Assembly: GCA_020284085.1 (NCBI GenBank)
Contig: JACEVL010005070.1
Location: 321,501 to 385,500 of the forward strand
Direction of reading: 5' to 3'
DNA length: 64,000 nt
From: Aporrectodea caliginosa
Taxonomy: Eukaryota; Annelida; Clitellata; Crassiclitellata; Lumbricidae
Shown here one piece after another: positions 33,770 through 44,160 of the stretch. Within the stretch, counting starts at the first letter, position 1; every line of letters starts with the position of its first letter. Made by a program: the position numbers and the translations under genes. Under the pieces are notes generated by a model. It saw only the letters and a program-made list of their open reading frames with translations. It ran no database searches and was not told where the DNA came from.

Positions 33770-34710
33770 CATTATAACAGTGTTATTTCTATTAACTGTA
33801 ACTGTAACTGAAATAGCAAAATAACTTAAAAATGTCTTGCAGTTAACTGTAACTGTAACTGAAGCTGAAAAATACTGAATAACTGAAACTGTAATAGTAA
33901 CTGAAAAACGAAAACTGTATAACTGAAAAATAACAAAAGTTAACTGAAAAATAAAACATGAGTGTTTTCTTACTTACTTTTTACTTGTAATCCTACTCTA
34001 GTCTACGGTCAGTTTTCTATACTCATTTTACTTCTGGTTTCTTTTCAGTTTTCTATGCTAGTTTCACTTCTGGTTCCTTTTCAATTGTCTATGCTAGTTT
34101 CACTTCTGGTTCCTTTTCAGTTTTCTATGTTCGTTTCACTTCCGGTTCCTTTTCCTTTCGTTGTGTTGTCGTTGGCGCTAAACCGTAAATTCGTAAAACA
34201 ATCCACGACTACGAGAATAATGTTTAAGCCAAGTGGTGGTCGAAAAGTAGAAAGTGGTGTGTGGGAACATTTTGTTTACGAAGCCGCAGACGACAAAAGT
34301 CGATGTTGTGTTCACACCGTTGCTGGCAATGACGTTGAAAACCACGAGTGTGGCACGTTAATTATTGTCGGAACAGAGCAAGTGTTAAACTGGAATGTCG
34401 TGTTTCCTTAAAGTAAACCGACAATACGTTAAATCGCATTGATTTGCTGCGTAAATATTTCTGGTAACTGTTCAGAATACTTGTGGTCATTGTGTCATTA
34501 GTCATGACTTGTGAAAAATAACTGATGCTATAACTGAAAAATAAAGAAAAATAACTGAAACTGTAACTGAAAAATAAAAAAAATAACTGAAACTGAAAAA
34601 TCTGATTTCAGTTAACTGTAACTATAACTTTAACTGAAAAATCATAAATTAGATAACTTTAACTGTAACTGTAACTGAAAAACCATAACTGAAATAACAC
34701 TGCATTATAA
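33770..34710 (+). mobile_element. hAT transposon fragment with BED-like finger (element 33778-34702)
   Basis: The ends are CAGTGTTATTTC and its exact complement GAAATAACACTG, with a perfect 8-bp duplication CATTATAA (33770-33777 and 34703-34710). Subterminal regions on both sides are arrays of AACTGTAACTGAAA-like motifs. The interior encodes a GVWEHFVYE...C...C segment (about 34225-34350) resembling the BED zinc finger at the N-terminus of hAT transposases. The catalytic domain is absent, so it is a deletion derivative. Confidence 0.9.
33998..34160. repeat. Minisatellite, about 36-bp unit
   Basis: About four repeats containing CAGTTTTCTATGCTAGTTTC lie inside the hAT element. Together with the downstream segment they form one open frame with a hydrophobic repeat. 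Confidence 0.8.
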
Positions 34711-34860
34711 ACGTGGAGTACAATACAACACACAATACAACACATCACAATACAACTGGGGCGCGGTGGTTTAGGGGTATGTTCGGTGCCTTGCAGCTGG
34801 AGGGTTGCGGGTTCGAATCCACCTCAGTAGTGTACAAAGTACAGACTGTCAGCCACCGAG

Positions 34861-35858
34861 GGGTCGGAGGGGGAGGTGCGGAGGGTAGGAAGCCACCTGA
34901 TTGGTCCACGCAAGTCACGTGACCTATGACGTCATATCTATTAATAGCACAATGGGGAATTTGCTGAAGTAGTTTCCATGCGTCATATCTATTAATAGCA
35001 CAACAATTGGGAGTCTGTTGACCTAGTTTCCATGACGACGGCACGCCTAGTTTCTGGCTCAACCACGCTCGACTGCACTTTGACCTAATTAGTATATCAG
35101 TAGTGCACCACCTTACCTATTACGTAACATTCACCTGACCTCATCACACAACCTCATTAGCATACAAATAGCAAGTTTCTTGTCCTCCTTTCCAGCACTA
35201 CGGCACATATAGTTTCTGGCACACATACGTTGAAACTTGTTTCTTATAAATATTAAACAATCACATCATTTCATACTTAGCAGGAATTGTTTGACACTAC
35301 TTTTGTATCGTGCATTTACTTAATTCAGCACATAAGTTGGTATTTTATCATATAAACGATTGAATGTAAATACATAAAGCGAACTCTTGAGCAAGTATAA
35401 AGTTTGATAGATGACATTATACACTAAGAGATTGGTTTTAATTGAATAAAGTTGCGAACTGTGTGACTTATTTACATACTTATTAAAATAGTATATCTTT
35501 GAATTTGAATCCTTGTGCAACGAACGTATTGACTCGTTCTGGCACGGACACAGTTAGCCACCATTGCAGCAGAGTACCAACCTTCCAGAGAATTAGCTAG
35601 TTTTCTAGTCATACATTAGAAGTTGATGAATTTAAACACACACATATATTTAGAAGTATTCAAATTTCATAAGCATTCGAACCTACTATTTCACCAAATC
35701 AACGGATGACATTATAGCGCTTTAGAAGTTACAGAGATTGACAGAGAAGCATCAGAAAGAGAGACACGTGGGATTTTCAGCTGATGCTTTAGAAGTTTGG
35801 AAGAGAGACAGAGAGTGATATTGTAGTATGGAGCTTTAGAAGTTCCAGATATTGGCAG

Positions 35859-35870
<12 letters not shown>
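34861..35870. other. Non-coding stretch
   Basis: A short direct repeat (GTCATATCTATTAATAGCAC at about 34929 and 34983) is the only structure I see. Confidence 0.5.

Positions 35871-35934
<64 letters not shown>
35866..35934. repeat. (GA)n microsatellite
   Basis: An uninterrupted GA run of about 68 bp. Confidence 0.97.
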
Positions 35935-35937
<3 letters not shown>

Positions 35938-35959
35938 GAAACATCAATCTGTGTGAACC

Positions 35960-36540
35960 CAGCAGTTTCTGCCAAACTCGAGTAACCTAAGACTCGAGAA
36001 ACTCACAACTCGGGAAGATTCAAATTGTGAAACTTAAGACTTGCGAAACGTAAAACATGAGAAACTCTCAACTCGAGAAGTTTAAAAGTTGTGAAACCTA
36101 GAAACTTAACACTAATGAAACATAAATCTTGACAAACTCACAACTAGCGAATCTTTAAAATTGACAAACTTGGAAATTTGACCTTTGTGAAACTCGTAAA
36201 CCAGCAATCTTTGAGGAATCCCTAATGTTGGATAACTTAGAAACGTACAAACTCGTAAAAGTTCGACAGAATGAGAGAGTCATAGTGTACCCAGAGAGAG
36301 CGAAACTTGAGAAACTTAGTGAAATTTGAAAGTCTTAGACATCTAAGAACTGGTGAAACTTATAGAGAACTCACAACATGTGAAACTTATAGCTCTTAGA
36401 TAACTTGAAACCTAAGAAACCTGGTGAAATGTACAACTTTTAAAGAACTCACAACTCGTGAAACCTGCAACTCTTAGAAAACAAGAGAAACTTGAGAAAC
36501 TTATAACTTTTAGGAAACTTTAAACCTTGTGCGATGCTTT
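35960..36540. repeat. Degenerate GAAACT-rich repeat array (upstream block)
   Basis: GAAACT, AACTTA and ACAACTCG motifs recur every 10-25 bp without strict period. The same vocabulary reappears at 38220-39190, on the other side of the LDLa receptor gene. Confidence 0.75.
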
Positions 36541-36874
36541 ACGAGTTCGAGAAAGTCAGAAAGCGTGAGCGAGAGACGCATTAGATTAAAATTTTACATC
36601 GTAAAGGACACAAGATTGATAGTGCGTAGTACAAACCCGCGACTTTTAGACTGTATTGCGACACGAGCGGAAGGCTCGTATAGTTAAATTGTATATTTTA
36701 ATGGAGCAGAGATAGAAGAAATGATTAATTGTAATGCAAATGCACATCTTTCAGTTTACAACGTAATATGGATGTTTTCTTAGCAGACTTATGCGATTCT
36801 AGATTGTAAAGAGAACTGCATTGAGAGTTTACTCGAGGGACTTACATATATTGAGATACAAAGATTGTGAGGCA

Positions 36875-36950
36875 TGGTGGTCGACTGGTTAAAGCGCCTG
36901 ATCTGTAACGCACAGAGTACGGGTTCGAGCCTCATCCGAGATAGTTAGGC
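36875..36950 (+). repeat. tRNA-like sequence (SINE head or pseudo-tRNA)
   Basis: A box A-like TGGTCGACTGGTTAAAGCG (about 36886) is followed by box B-like GGGTTCGAGCC (about 36920). Acceptor and anticodon stems do not pair cleanly, so I do not call a functional tRNA. Confidence 0.5.
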
Positions 36951-37428
36951 CTACTGTGTAGGGACTGGACATTGAGGAAGTCCTTCACTCACATTTTCTC
37001 TACAATACACGTGTATCGACGTATTCGACGTATTCTGTACTTTGTCAGGAGGAGGAGGAGGAGGAGGACGACACCAAAATATAGTTGTATTATTACATTA
37101 TATTATAAAAATTCACGAGACTATGGCTTGTTCACTAGAAGTTACAATTGCATAGGTCGAAAGATACACTAGATAGTCGATGGTTTACTACATAAGATTG
37201 TTTGCATTATAAAATTGTAAATTCTAAGGAAACTACGTATGAAGTGAAGATTTCTAGCTTAAAATATTGGTTTGTATGATGAAACTTTGATATTGCGAGG
37301 TTGAAAAGATGTACGGGGCGAAGGTTTAGGTAGTAAATTGAGAACATACAGCTTGCGCGGAGAGGCTTCCTGAAGGATTTGACATTGAATTTATAAATAA
37401 TAATAATAATAATCCGCCAATTGCATCA

Positions 37429-37597
37429 ATGAGAACCCAATCACGCATCGTACGACCATCGATTGATCAAAATTCAAGTTGTCAATGGGATGAATACATA
37501 TGCGTATCCGACAGTAGCTGTATCGATCGAAATCTAACATGTGATGGAAGGAACGATTGCATCGACGGATCGGATGAGAGCATTTGTCCTTTCACCG
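37429..37597 (+). CDS. LDLRAD-like receptor: LDL receptor class A exon
   Basis: The frame encodes one LDLa domain with six Cys (spacing C-x6-C-x5-C-x6-C-x5-C-x8-C) and the calcium-binding end DCIDGSDESIC. It ends at a donor ACC G|GTATGA (GT at 37598-37599), phase 1. The next exon at 37823 continues the frame exactly. The ATG at 37429 may be spurious: no signal peptide follows it, so an upstream exon with a signal peptide is expected, and the true exon start may be an acceptor between 37410 and 37470. One LDLa, one TM and PPxY motifs together resemble LDLRAD3/LDLRAD4-type proteins. Confidence 0.75.
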
Positions 37598-37822
37598 GTA
37601 TGAGTATTATACATATGGATTTTGATTATCATAATATTATTCAAAATATTTAATTATAAAATCGAAGAGACTGCAACAGAAAATCAGGATCCGAGATAAT
37701 GATGTTCGGCGCTTGTGTAAAGAGATGTGATTCATGGTAGAAATGAACACGTCAAGATCATATGTATACCATAGGAAACCTATACACTTACGCGATTTAC
37801 ATGTTAATTGTGTAATACATAG

Positions 37823-38121
37823 GTGGCGAACTTTATACCGGAGTCATCAATCGCATTTTCCTCACAAATCGAGTCATAATCGGTGTCAGCATCGTCTCTA
37901 TCGTCATCTCAGTGCTAGTCGTAATGTACATCATCAACGCATTTCGACGAAGATCCATCTTGTTTCGAACCATCAGACGACAAGCTCAGACCATCGCGGA
38001 ATACCAAGACACCTGTCTGAATCCGCCTCCCTACGACTTCTATCTACCAATCGCACCATCTTATGCGACCAATCCGCCAACATATGCACGGATTTCCACC
38101 GGAGGAGATGATTGTTTATAA
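37823..38121 (+). CDS. LDLRAD-like receptor: TM and PPxY cytoplasmic exon
   Basis: The acceptor ATACATAG (AG at 37821-37822) joins the previous exon in phase 1 (G|GT GGC). The frame encodes a short stalk, a TM helix VIIGVSIVSIVISVLVVMYI, a basic stop-transfer (FRRR) and a cytoplasmic tail with NPPPYDF and NPPTYAR, then a stop at 38119-38121. PPxY motifs bind WW domains of NEDD4-family ubiquitin ligases, and in LDLRAD3/LDLRAD4/PMEPA1-type proteins they link the receptor to ligase recruitment; LDLRAD4 and PMEPA1 dampen TGF-beta signalling. The membrane topology and motifs are seen; the ligase link is inferred. The 225-bp intron is unusually short for this window. Confidence 0.75.
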
Positions 38122-38219
38122 GCTGAATCGACATTATTTGAGACAGTAACAAATTTGAAAACGAATAGATTGAGAAATTTACAACTTTCAACGAACTTTC
38201 AACTCGAACAATGTAAAAT

Positions 38220-39190
38220 GTTGATAACTTACAGCTTTTGAAAGCGCACAGCTTTTGAAATTGAAAATTTTTAGAGAACTTACAACTCCACAGACACGAG
38301 AAACTTACAAACTCAGGAAACTTGCAACCTTTGTGAAACTCGTGAAACTGTCAAATCATGATAAAACTTTTAGAGAACCTACAATCTTTGTGAAACTTAG
38401 AACCTTTGCGAAACTCGAGTTATTTAAAACTTTCAGTGAACTTACAACTTGAACAGATTAAAAATTGTGAAACTCAAGAAACGTCAATCTTTGTGGAGCT
38501 AGGGGTCTTTGTGAAACTTGAGAAACTGTAAACTCGTGAAATTTAAAACTTGGAATATTGAAAATTGTGAAACTTGCAGTCTTTGCCAAACTCGAAGACC
38601 CTAAAACGTGAGAAACTCACAACCTTGGAAGCATACAAAATCGTGGCGAATCCTAGAAACTTAAGACTAGTGAAACAGAAATCTTTAAGAGAACTTACAA
38701 CTTCAGAAACTTCAATCTTTGTGGCGAAACTAGTAGTCTTTACAAAACTTGAGTAACCTAAGACTTGAGAAACTCACGACTCGGTAAGAATCAAATTGTG
38801 AAACTTAACATTCGTAAAACACGAAACATGGGAAACTCACAACTCTGGAAGTTTCAAATTGTGAAACTTAGCATGCGTGAATCTTAGCATTCGCGAAACA
38901 TACAACTTGTGAAGTTTACAAATTGTGATTCCTAGAAACTTAAGACTCGTGAAACGTAGGCCTAAAACTTTTAGAGAACACACAACTTGGATAGCTTGAA
39001 AATTGTCAAACTTAGAAATTTAGTGATTGTGAAACTCGCAAACCCGCAAGCTTTGCGAAATCCATGAGCTGGAAAACTTAGAAACGTACAAACGTCCAAT
39101 CTTTACGAAACTTGAAACCTTAGAAACCCACAAACACACACGCACAATTGGTAGAATGTCGAACCCGTCAAACTCGAGAACACGGAAATC
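38220..39190. repeat. Degenerate GAAACT-rich repeat array (downstream block)
   Basis: The same motif set as at 35960-36540 (GTGAAACTT, AGAAACTTA, AACTCGTGAAA), again without fixed period. Short ORFs in it are artefacts. Confidence 0.75.
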
Positions 39191-40465
39191 GGTAGATTGT
39201 AGCAATTTTATAGAGTAAACAAGCAACTTTTACGATACGCGGAAAGGTTCGCGCTGAGAAATTACACCTTAAACGTCGTATAGTTGGATGTAACTTAAAA
39301 ATTTCGTAGCGCCAGTGCGTCTTCACGATGTCGAGTAGAAAAGCGACCAGAATCTACTTAGTACTATAGGGCGTCGTCATCGAGACTCATGAGATTAGAG
39401 CTTCTTACTTAAAATTATATCCGCACAGAGGTACGAGACAACATTCGACGTATCGAAATTATAAATTTTAAGATCCGACGTTGGTTGGTTTGAATGGACG
39501 CTCGTATAGATCACGCGCGAATTTTAACGTGCAAAAGACAGAAGATTGAAAATGTACTAAGCGCAGAATCCGCAGCGACTCGACCCGACGCGAACTGCGA
39601 AGCGATGATTAAACGATTATATGCGCGAAATTGTCAAATTCTCATAGAGAGGCAGCGTTTATGCTAAAATTCAACTATTATATTCATAAGATGCGTAGGA
39701 CTCGCGTCTTTTCAGGCATAAAGACGTCTGATTTATCGATATGCGCGTTGAACTTGACGCGTTTAGTTTTAAGCAAACGATATAAATTTGCGCATGATGG
39801 GGGAAGGGGGAAGGGGGAAGGGAGGACTAGCCCGCCCCAGCCCCAGCCCCAGCCCGCCCGCCAGCCCAATCACACGTGTAAACTAATGGAGCACGAAGCG
39901 GCGAAGCCGCTTCGGTATAAGCCTATCGACGCTGTCGAAAAATCAAAAAATTTTGAAATTTGAATAGATATCAACTTTTGAAACGCCAAAGTGCGCTATG
40001 CGATGTTCTATCTGAACGTCCGTTTTCAGTTACTCCATAATTTCTATCGTCTAAAGTTATGCATCGCATTACTTACTTACTTACAATCCTGTAAGGTAGA
40101 GTCGGTACTCGTATCACTACTGATGACATTCCGCAAAAATCGAAAAAATCGAACTCGATACGATTAATTAACATTGCGTGCATTGCGTACACTACCTGCA
40201 TTATTATTTTTTAGTATAGGGCCTATATATATTTAATATACATCCGTTTCTGCGTGCACTCCAATATGTATAAACTATCGATTTATTGTCTATGTATTCG
40301 GCTGTATAAACAGTTTAATCGTATACGTACCAACAGTTTCTACTGTCTAGACAGGAATAATTATATCCAACAATCCATCGTTTTAACTTTACAAATGCAT
40401 ACATGTGAACTAATGTTTTGCATATATAATGAGCACAGGTGTTCTTTAGGTTGATATATATATAT
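39191..40465. other. Non-coding stretch
   Basis: A G-rich run (GGGGGAAGGGGGAAGGGGGA, 39799-39826) followed by a CCAGCCC run could form a G-quadruplex or hairpin. No gene is supported. Confidence 0.5.
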
Positions 40466-40469
40466 ATAA

Positions 40470-40833
40470 TGTGTATTCGATTGTTAAGCGTTTTAGTCTT
40501 AGGCCTTAGTTGCGCTGTCGGCTCGTGGGCGCTTGGCCTAAAGTAGCAAAAACATTGACTGACGGTAGATTCTCTACACGTGCAGTTAGCGCGCCAAACT
40601 TAGAAACTGCTGATGACAGTAAATTTGAACAATACAGTGTAGTACAGTTGTTGTAAGGCAAGAGTTGAGTTGTTGTTATTAAACTGTGTTTGAAGAAAGA
40701 AAGAAACATTCAAAGAACTGTGTCAATTTAATTCTTAAACAGTTAGAAGTCGTTGAGCAATTTATATGTAGAGATAAGGAAAGTTCTTGAGGTAGGTCAC
40801 AACTAAGAAAGAAAAGAGTTGGTGACATAATTG
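40470..40833 (+). mobile_element. Possible 5' LTR
   Basis: The interval begins TGTATTCG and ends TGACA just before a primer-binding site, as an LTR should (TG...CA). No second copy exists in the window to confirm it, so the start is a guess. Confidence 0.35.
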
Positions 40834-40860
40834 GTGGCAGCAGCGGTGGAATTCGAAACA
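40833..40860 (+). promoter_or_regulatory. Retrotransposon primer-binding site
   Basis: TTGGTGGCAGCAGCGGTGG followed by AATTCGAA matches the complement of a tRNA 3' end and T-arm: TGG for the CCA end, then a stem, then ATTCGAA for the TPsiC loop. A leucine-type tRNA is my best guess. Confidence 0.6.
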
Positions 40861-40945
40861 ACGTCTGGGATTCGAAACAACGTCTGGAATTCGAAACAAC
40901 GTCTGGAATTCGAAACAACGTCTGGAATTCGAAACAACGTCGACT
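40852..40945 (+). repeat. 20-bp tandem repeat in leader
   Basis: Four to five copies of GGAATTCGAAACAACGTCT lie directly downstream of the primer-binding site. The first copy shares ATTCGAA with it, so the array may have grown from the binding site. Confidence 0.85.
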
Positions 40946-41109
40946 GGTGAATACGCATTCAAATCATTGGTAAATCTACGACAACGAAAGCCTCAACGAC
41001 AAAGGTATACAAGTTGGTTGTTATCAAACAAAGAACAATCCCCAATACTTCAAACACAAAAGAAAACTCGTGTTTTCCAGAAAGGACAGCACTGAAGTAA
41101 AGAAGTAAG

Positions 41110-41697
41110 ATGGAGAAACTAAGTGTCAAGAAACAATCAGAACTGAAGAAGATGTCTTCTGAAAGATTAAAACAGCGCTTGTTAAAGGCTGGTTTTGAAG
41201 AAGAGAAACTGGAAGATATGTCACGTGAAGACATGCTAGAAGCGCTAGCTGAAGTCTGGCTTAAAGAAGAAGCAGAAGAAGAAGGTGCTGTCGGTGGTGC
41301 TGTGGAAAAGGTTACTGAGAAACCGCCTGGGCCTATGTCTATGGAGACGATGATGCAATGGATGATGATGACAAGACAAGAAGAGAAAGAGAAAGAGGAG
41401 AAACGGAGACAAGAAGAGAAAGAAAGAGAGGAGAAACGGAGACAAGAAGAGAAAGAAATGCGACAGGAAGAATTACGTCTTCAAAGAGAAAAAGAAGAGA
41501 AAGCAGAAAATGTACGACAGGAAGAATTACGTCTTCAGAGGGAAAAAGAAGAGAAAGCAGAAAATGTACGACAGGAAGAATTACGTCTTCAAAGAGAGAA
41601 GGAAGAGAAGGCAGAACGTCTTCAGAGGGAAAAAGAAGAGAAAGCAGAACAAGTTCGTGTAGCAGAACTTGAGTTGCAAAGAGTTTACAGACACTGA
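41110..41697 (+). CDS. Coiled-coil gag-like ORF, 3' truncated
   Basis: 195 codons. Residues 1-60 are charged helix (SSERLKQRLLKAGFEEEKLE), like the N-terminal helix of some Ty3/Gypsy gag proteins. Residues 92-190 are a long Glu/Lys/Arg/Gln coiled coil with repeated EELRLQREKEEKAE units. It lies about 250 bp downstream of a primer-binding site, which supports gag. The foldback arm begins at 41681, so the last codons and the stop are contributed by that repeat and the natural C-terminus is lost. No protease or RT follows. A host coiled-coil gene is the alternative. Confidence 0.55.
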   Translation: MEKLSVKKQSELKKMSSERLKQRLLKAGFEEEKLEDMSREDMLEALAEVWLKEEAEEEGAVGGAVEKVTEKPPGPMSMETMMQWMMMTRQEEKEKEEKRRQEEKEREEKRRQEEKEMRQEELRLQREKEEKAENVRQEELRLQREKEEKAENVRQEELRLQREKEEKAERLQREKEEKAEQVRVAELELQRVYRH

Positions 41698-41939
41698 CAA
41701 GCCGCTTGTATTTAACTTGAATTATAGAAAAAGGGTGGAAATAGTGCGCTCAAGCTTTTCTTTTCACTTCTTAGCATTTATTTATTATGCTCACTAAGCA
41801 CTTTTGCAAAACGTGCTTTTACATTTAGGTATGTCTCAAACTATGCTATCTAGAATTATCAAGTATCTTAAATTTAAAGTCAGCAACTTGGGTTTCTCTA
41901 GACATGAGGTGGCTGAGTCGTTTGGGGAAAATTTCAGAA

Positions 41940-43230
41940 CTTGTAATTTTCCACACCCTTTGCATTTCAGAACTTCTCGTTTGCAAATTTAAAATTTCCG
42001 AACTTCTCGTTTTCAATCCTTTAAATTTCTGATCTTATCGTTTGCGACTTTAAAATTTTTCTTAACTTCTTGTTTGCATCTTTTACATTTCAGACGTCGT
42101 GCTTCCAACTTTAAAATTTCAGACATTCTGGTTTGCATCTTTTAGATTTCAGACGTGATGGTTTTCAAAATTTTAATTTTCCATTTCTGTCAAGTTTATC
42201 TTTTTAGATTTCAGACGTTGTGGTTTCCGCTTTAAAATTTCGGAACGTGCGGTTTTCAAACCTTTACATTTCAGATGGTGTGGTTTTGAAAATTAAGATT
42301 TCAGACTTGGTGGTTTTCAAAATTTTAATTTTAGACAACTTCTCGTTTACAAATTTAAAATTTCGGAACTTGTGGTTTTTCCATCCTTTAGATTTCAGAA
42401 CTTTCTCGTTTTCAAACCTTTAGATTTCAGATTGTGTGGTTTTAGCTTTAAAATTTCAAGAACTTCAAGTTTTGCATCTTTTTACATTTCAGACGTCGTG
42501 CTTTGCAACTTTAAAATTTTCAAACATTCTGGTTTGCATCTTTTAAGATTTCAGACGATGTGCTTTCCAACTTTCAAAGTACAGACATTCTGGTTTGCAT
42601 CTTTTAGGTTTCAGACCAGGTGGTTTTCAAAATTTTAATTTTCAGACATTCTGGTTTGCATCTTTAGATTTCAGACCTGGTGGTTTTCAAATTTTTAATT
42701 TCAAAACTTCTCGCTTGCAAATTTAAAATTTCAGAACTAGTGGTTTTCCATCCTTTTAGATTTCAGAACTTCTCGCTTTCAAACCTCTAGATTTCAGATG
42801 GTGTGGTTTTGCAACTTTAAAATTTCAGAACTTCAAGTTTGCATCTTTTGCATTTCAGAGGTCGTGCTTTTGCAACTTTAACTTTTCAGACATTCTGGTT
42901 TGTATCTTTTAGATTTAGACGATGTTGCTTTCCAACTTTAAAATTTCAGACATTCTGGTTTGCATCTTTTAGATTTAGACCTGGTGGTTTTCAAAAATTT
43001 TAATTTTAAAACTTCTCGTTTGCAAATTTAAAATTTCGGAACTAGTGGTTTTCCATCCTTTAGATTTCAGAACTTCTCGCTTTCAAACCTCTAGATTTCA
43101 GATTGTGTGGTTTGCAACTTTAAAATTTCAGTACTTCAAGTTTGCATCTTTTAAATTTCAGACATCGTGCTTTCCAAATTTAAAATTTTCAGACATTCTG
43201 GAGCAGAGTTGACTCTCATTTTAGAAGACT
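41940..43230. repeat. Left-arm outer array, higher-order repeat
   Basis: About 30-bp monomers (TTTAAAATTTCAGA plus variable 14-16 bp) are organised in higher-order units of about 305-370 bp. The block AACTTCTCGTTTGCAAATTT recurs at about 42337, 42704 and 43009. The complement fills 46700-47960. Confidence 0.85.
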
Positions 43231-43253
43231 AGGCATTTCTAATTGTAGAGAGG

Positions 43254-44042
43254 TTGGCGACGAGGCTAAGAAGCAGAGAGGCAGAGAGTGGCGAAGAAGC
43301 AGAAAGAGATACAGAGCTCGCTTTTTCTCTAGACGTGAGGAGGCTGAGTCAACATATAACTTTGAAAGACGACAGAGAGCTATTGGTATTCAACATTGCA
43401 AAGCACACGGTAGGCTTTTCGCTTTTAAAGCAAGCGGAGTTTTCAAAACTTCTTGTCTGCATCATTAAAATTTCAGAACTTTGTGTTTGCGACTTTAAAA
43501 TTTCTGAACTTCTTCATTGCAACTTTAAAATTTATGATCTTCTCGTTTGCGACTTTAACATTTCTAAACTTCTTGTTTGCATCAGTAAAATTTCTGATCT
43601 TCTCGTTTGCGACTTTAAAATTTCTGTACTTCTTCATTGCCTCTTTAAAATTTCTGATCTTCTCGTTTACAACTTTAAAATTTCTGATCTCCTTTGCAAC
43701 TTTAAAATTTCTGAACTTCTCTTTTGCCACTTTAAAATTTCTGATCTTCTCGTTTGCAACTTTAAAATTTCTGATCTTCTCATTTTCAACTTTAAAATTT
43801 CTGAACTTCTCTTCTGCCACTTTAAAATTTCTGATCTTATCGGTTGCAACTTTAAAATTTCATATCTTCACGTTTGCAACTTTAAAATTTCTGATCTTCT
43901 CATTTGCAACTTTAAAATTTCTGAACTTCTCTTTTGCCACTTTAAAATTTCTGATCTTATCGTTTGCAACTTTAAAATTTCAGATCTTCTCGTTTGCAAC
44001 TTTAAAATTTCTGAACTTCTTATTTGCAAATCTAAAATTTGA
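43254..44042 (+). other. Open frame running from foldback unique segment into array
   Basis: A 262-codon frame starts with a unique charged segment (EAESGEEAERDTELAFSLDV) and continues into 10-residue array units. The unique first 73 codons recur on the right arm (46439-46660, minus). No known domain is visible. The repeat part is probably a by-product of a 30-bp unit, so I do not call it a gene. Confidence 0.3.
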
Positions 44043-44160
44043 GATCTTCACGTTTGCAACTTTAAAATTTCAGATCTTATTTTCGATCTTCTCGTTTGCA
44101 AATTTAAAAATTTCAGATCTTCTTATTTGCCATCTTCTCGTTTGCAACTTTAAAATTTAA
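43470..44160. repeat. Left-arm inner array, 30-bp unit
   Basis: Units AACTTTAAAATTTCTGATCT followed by TCTCGTTTGC (30 bp) repeat more than 20 times. Because 30 is a multiple of 3, two plus-strand frames stay open (10-residue units such as FLIFSFATLK and KISDLLVCNF). Confidence 0.9.

Larger units (their letters stand above)
33645..34860 (+). repeat. Composite tRNA SINE split by a hAT insertion
   Basis: The first half (33645-33777) starts GGATCCTGAGTGGCCGAGTG, with box B-like GGGTTCGCTTCCCGG. The second half (34703-about 34850) has the CAATACAACA linker and the second tRNA-like unit with GGGTTCGAATCCACC. The two halves are contiguous in the copy at 19105-19528, proving the 925-bp hAT between them is an insertion. 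Confidence 0.88.
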
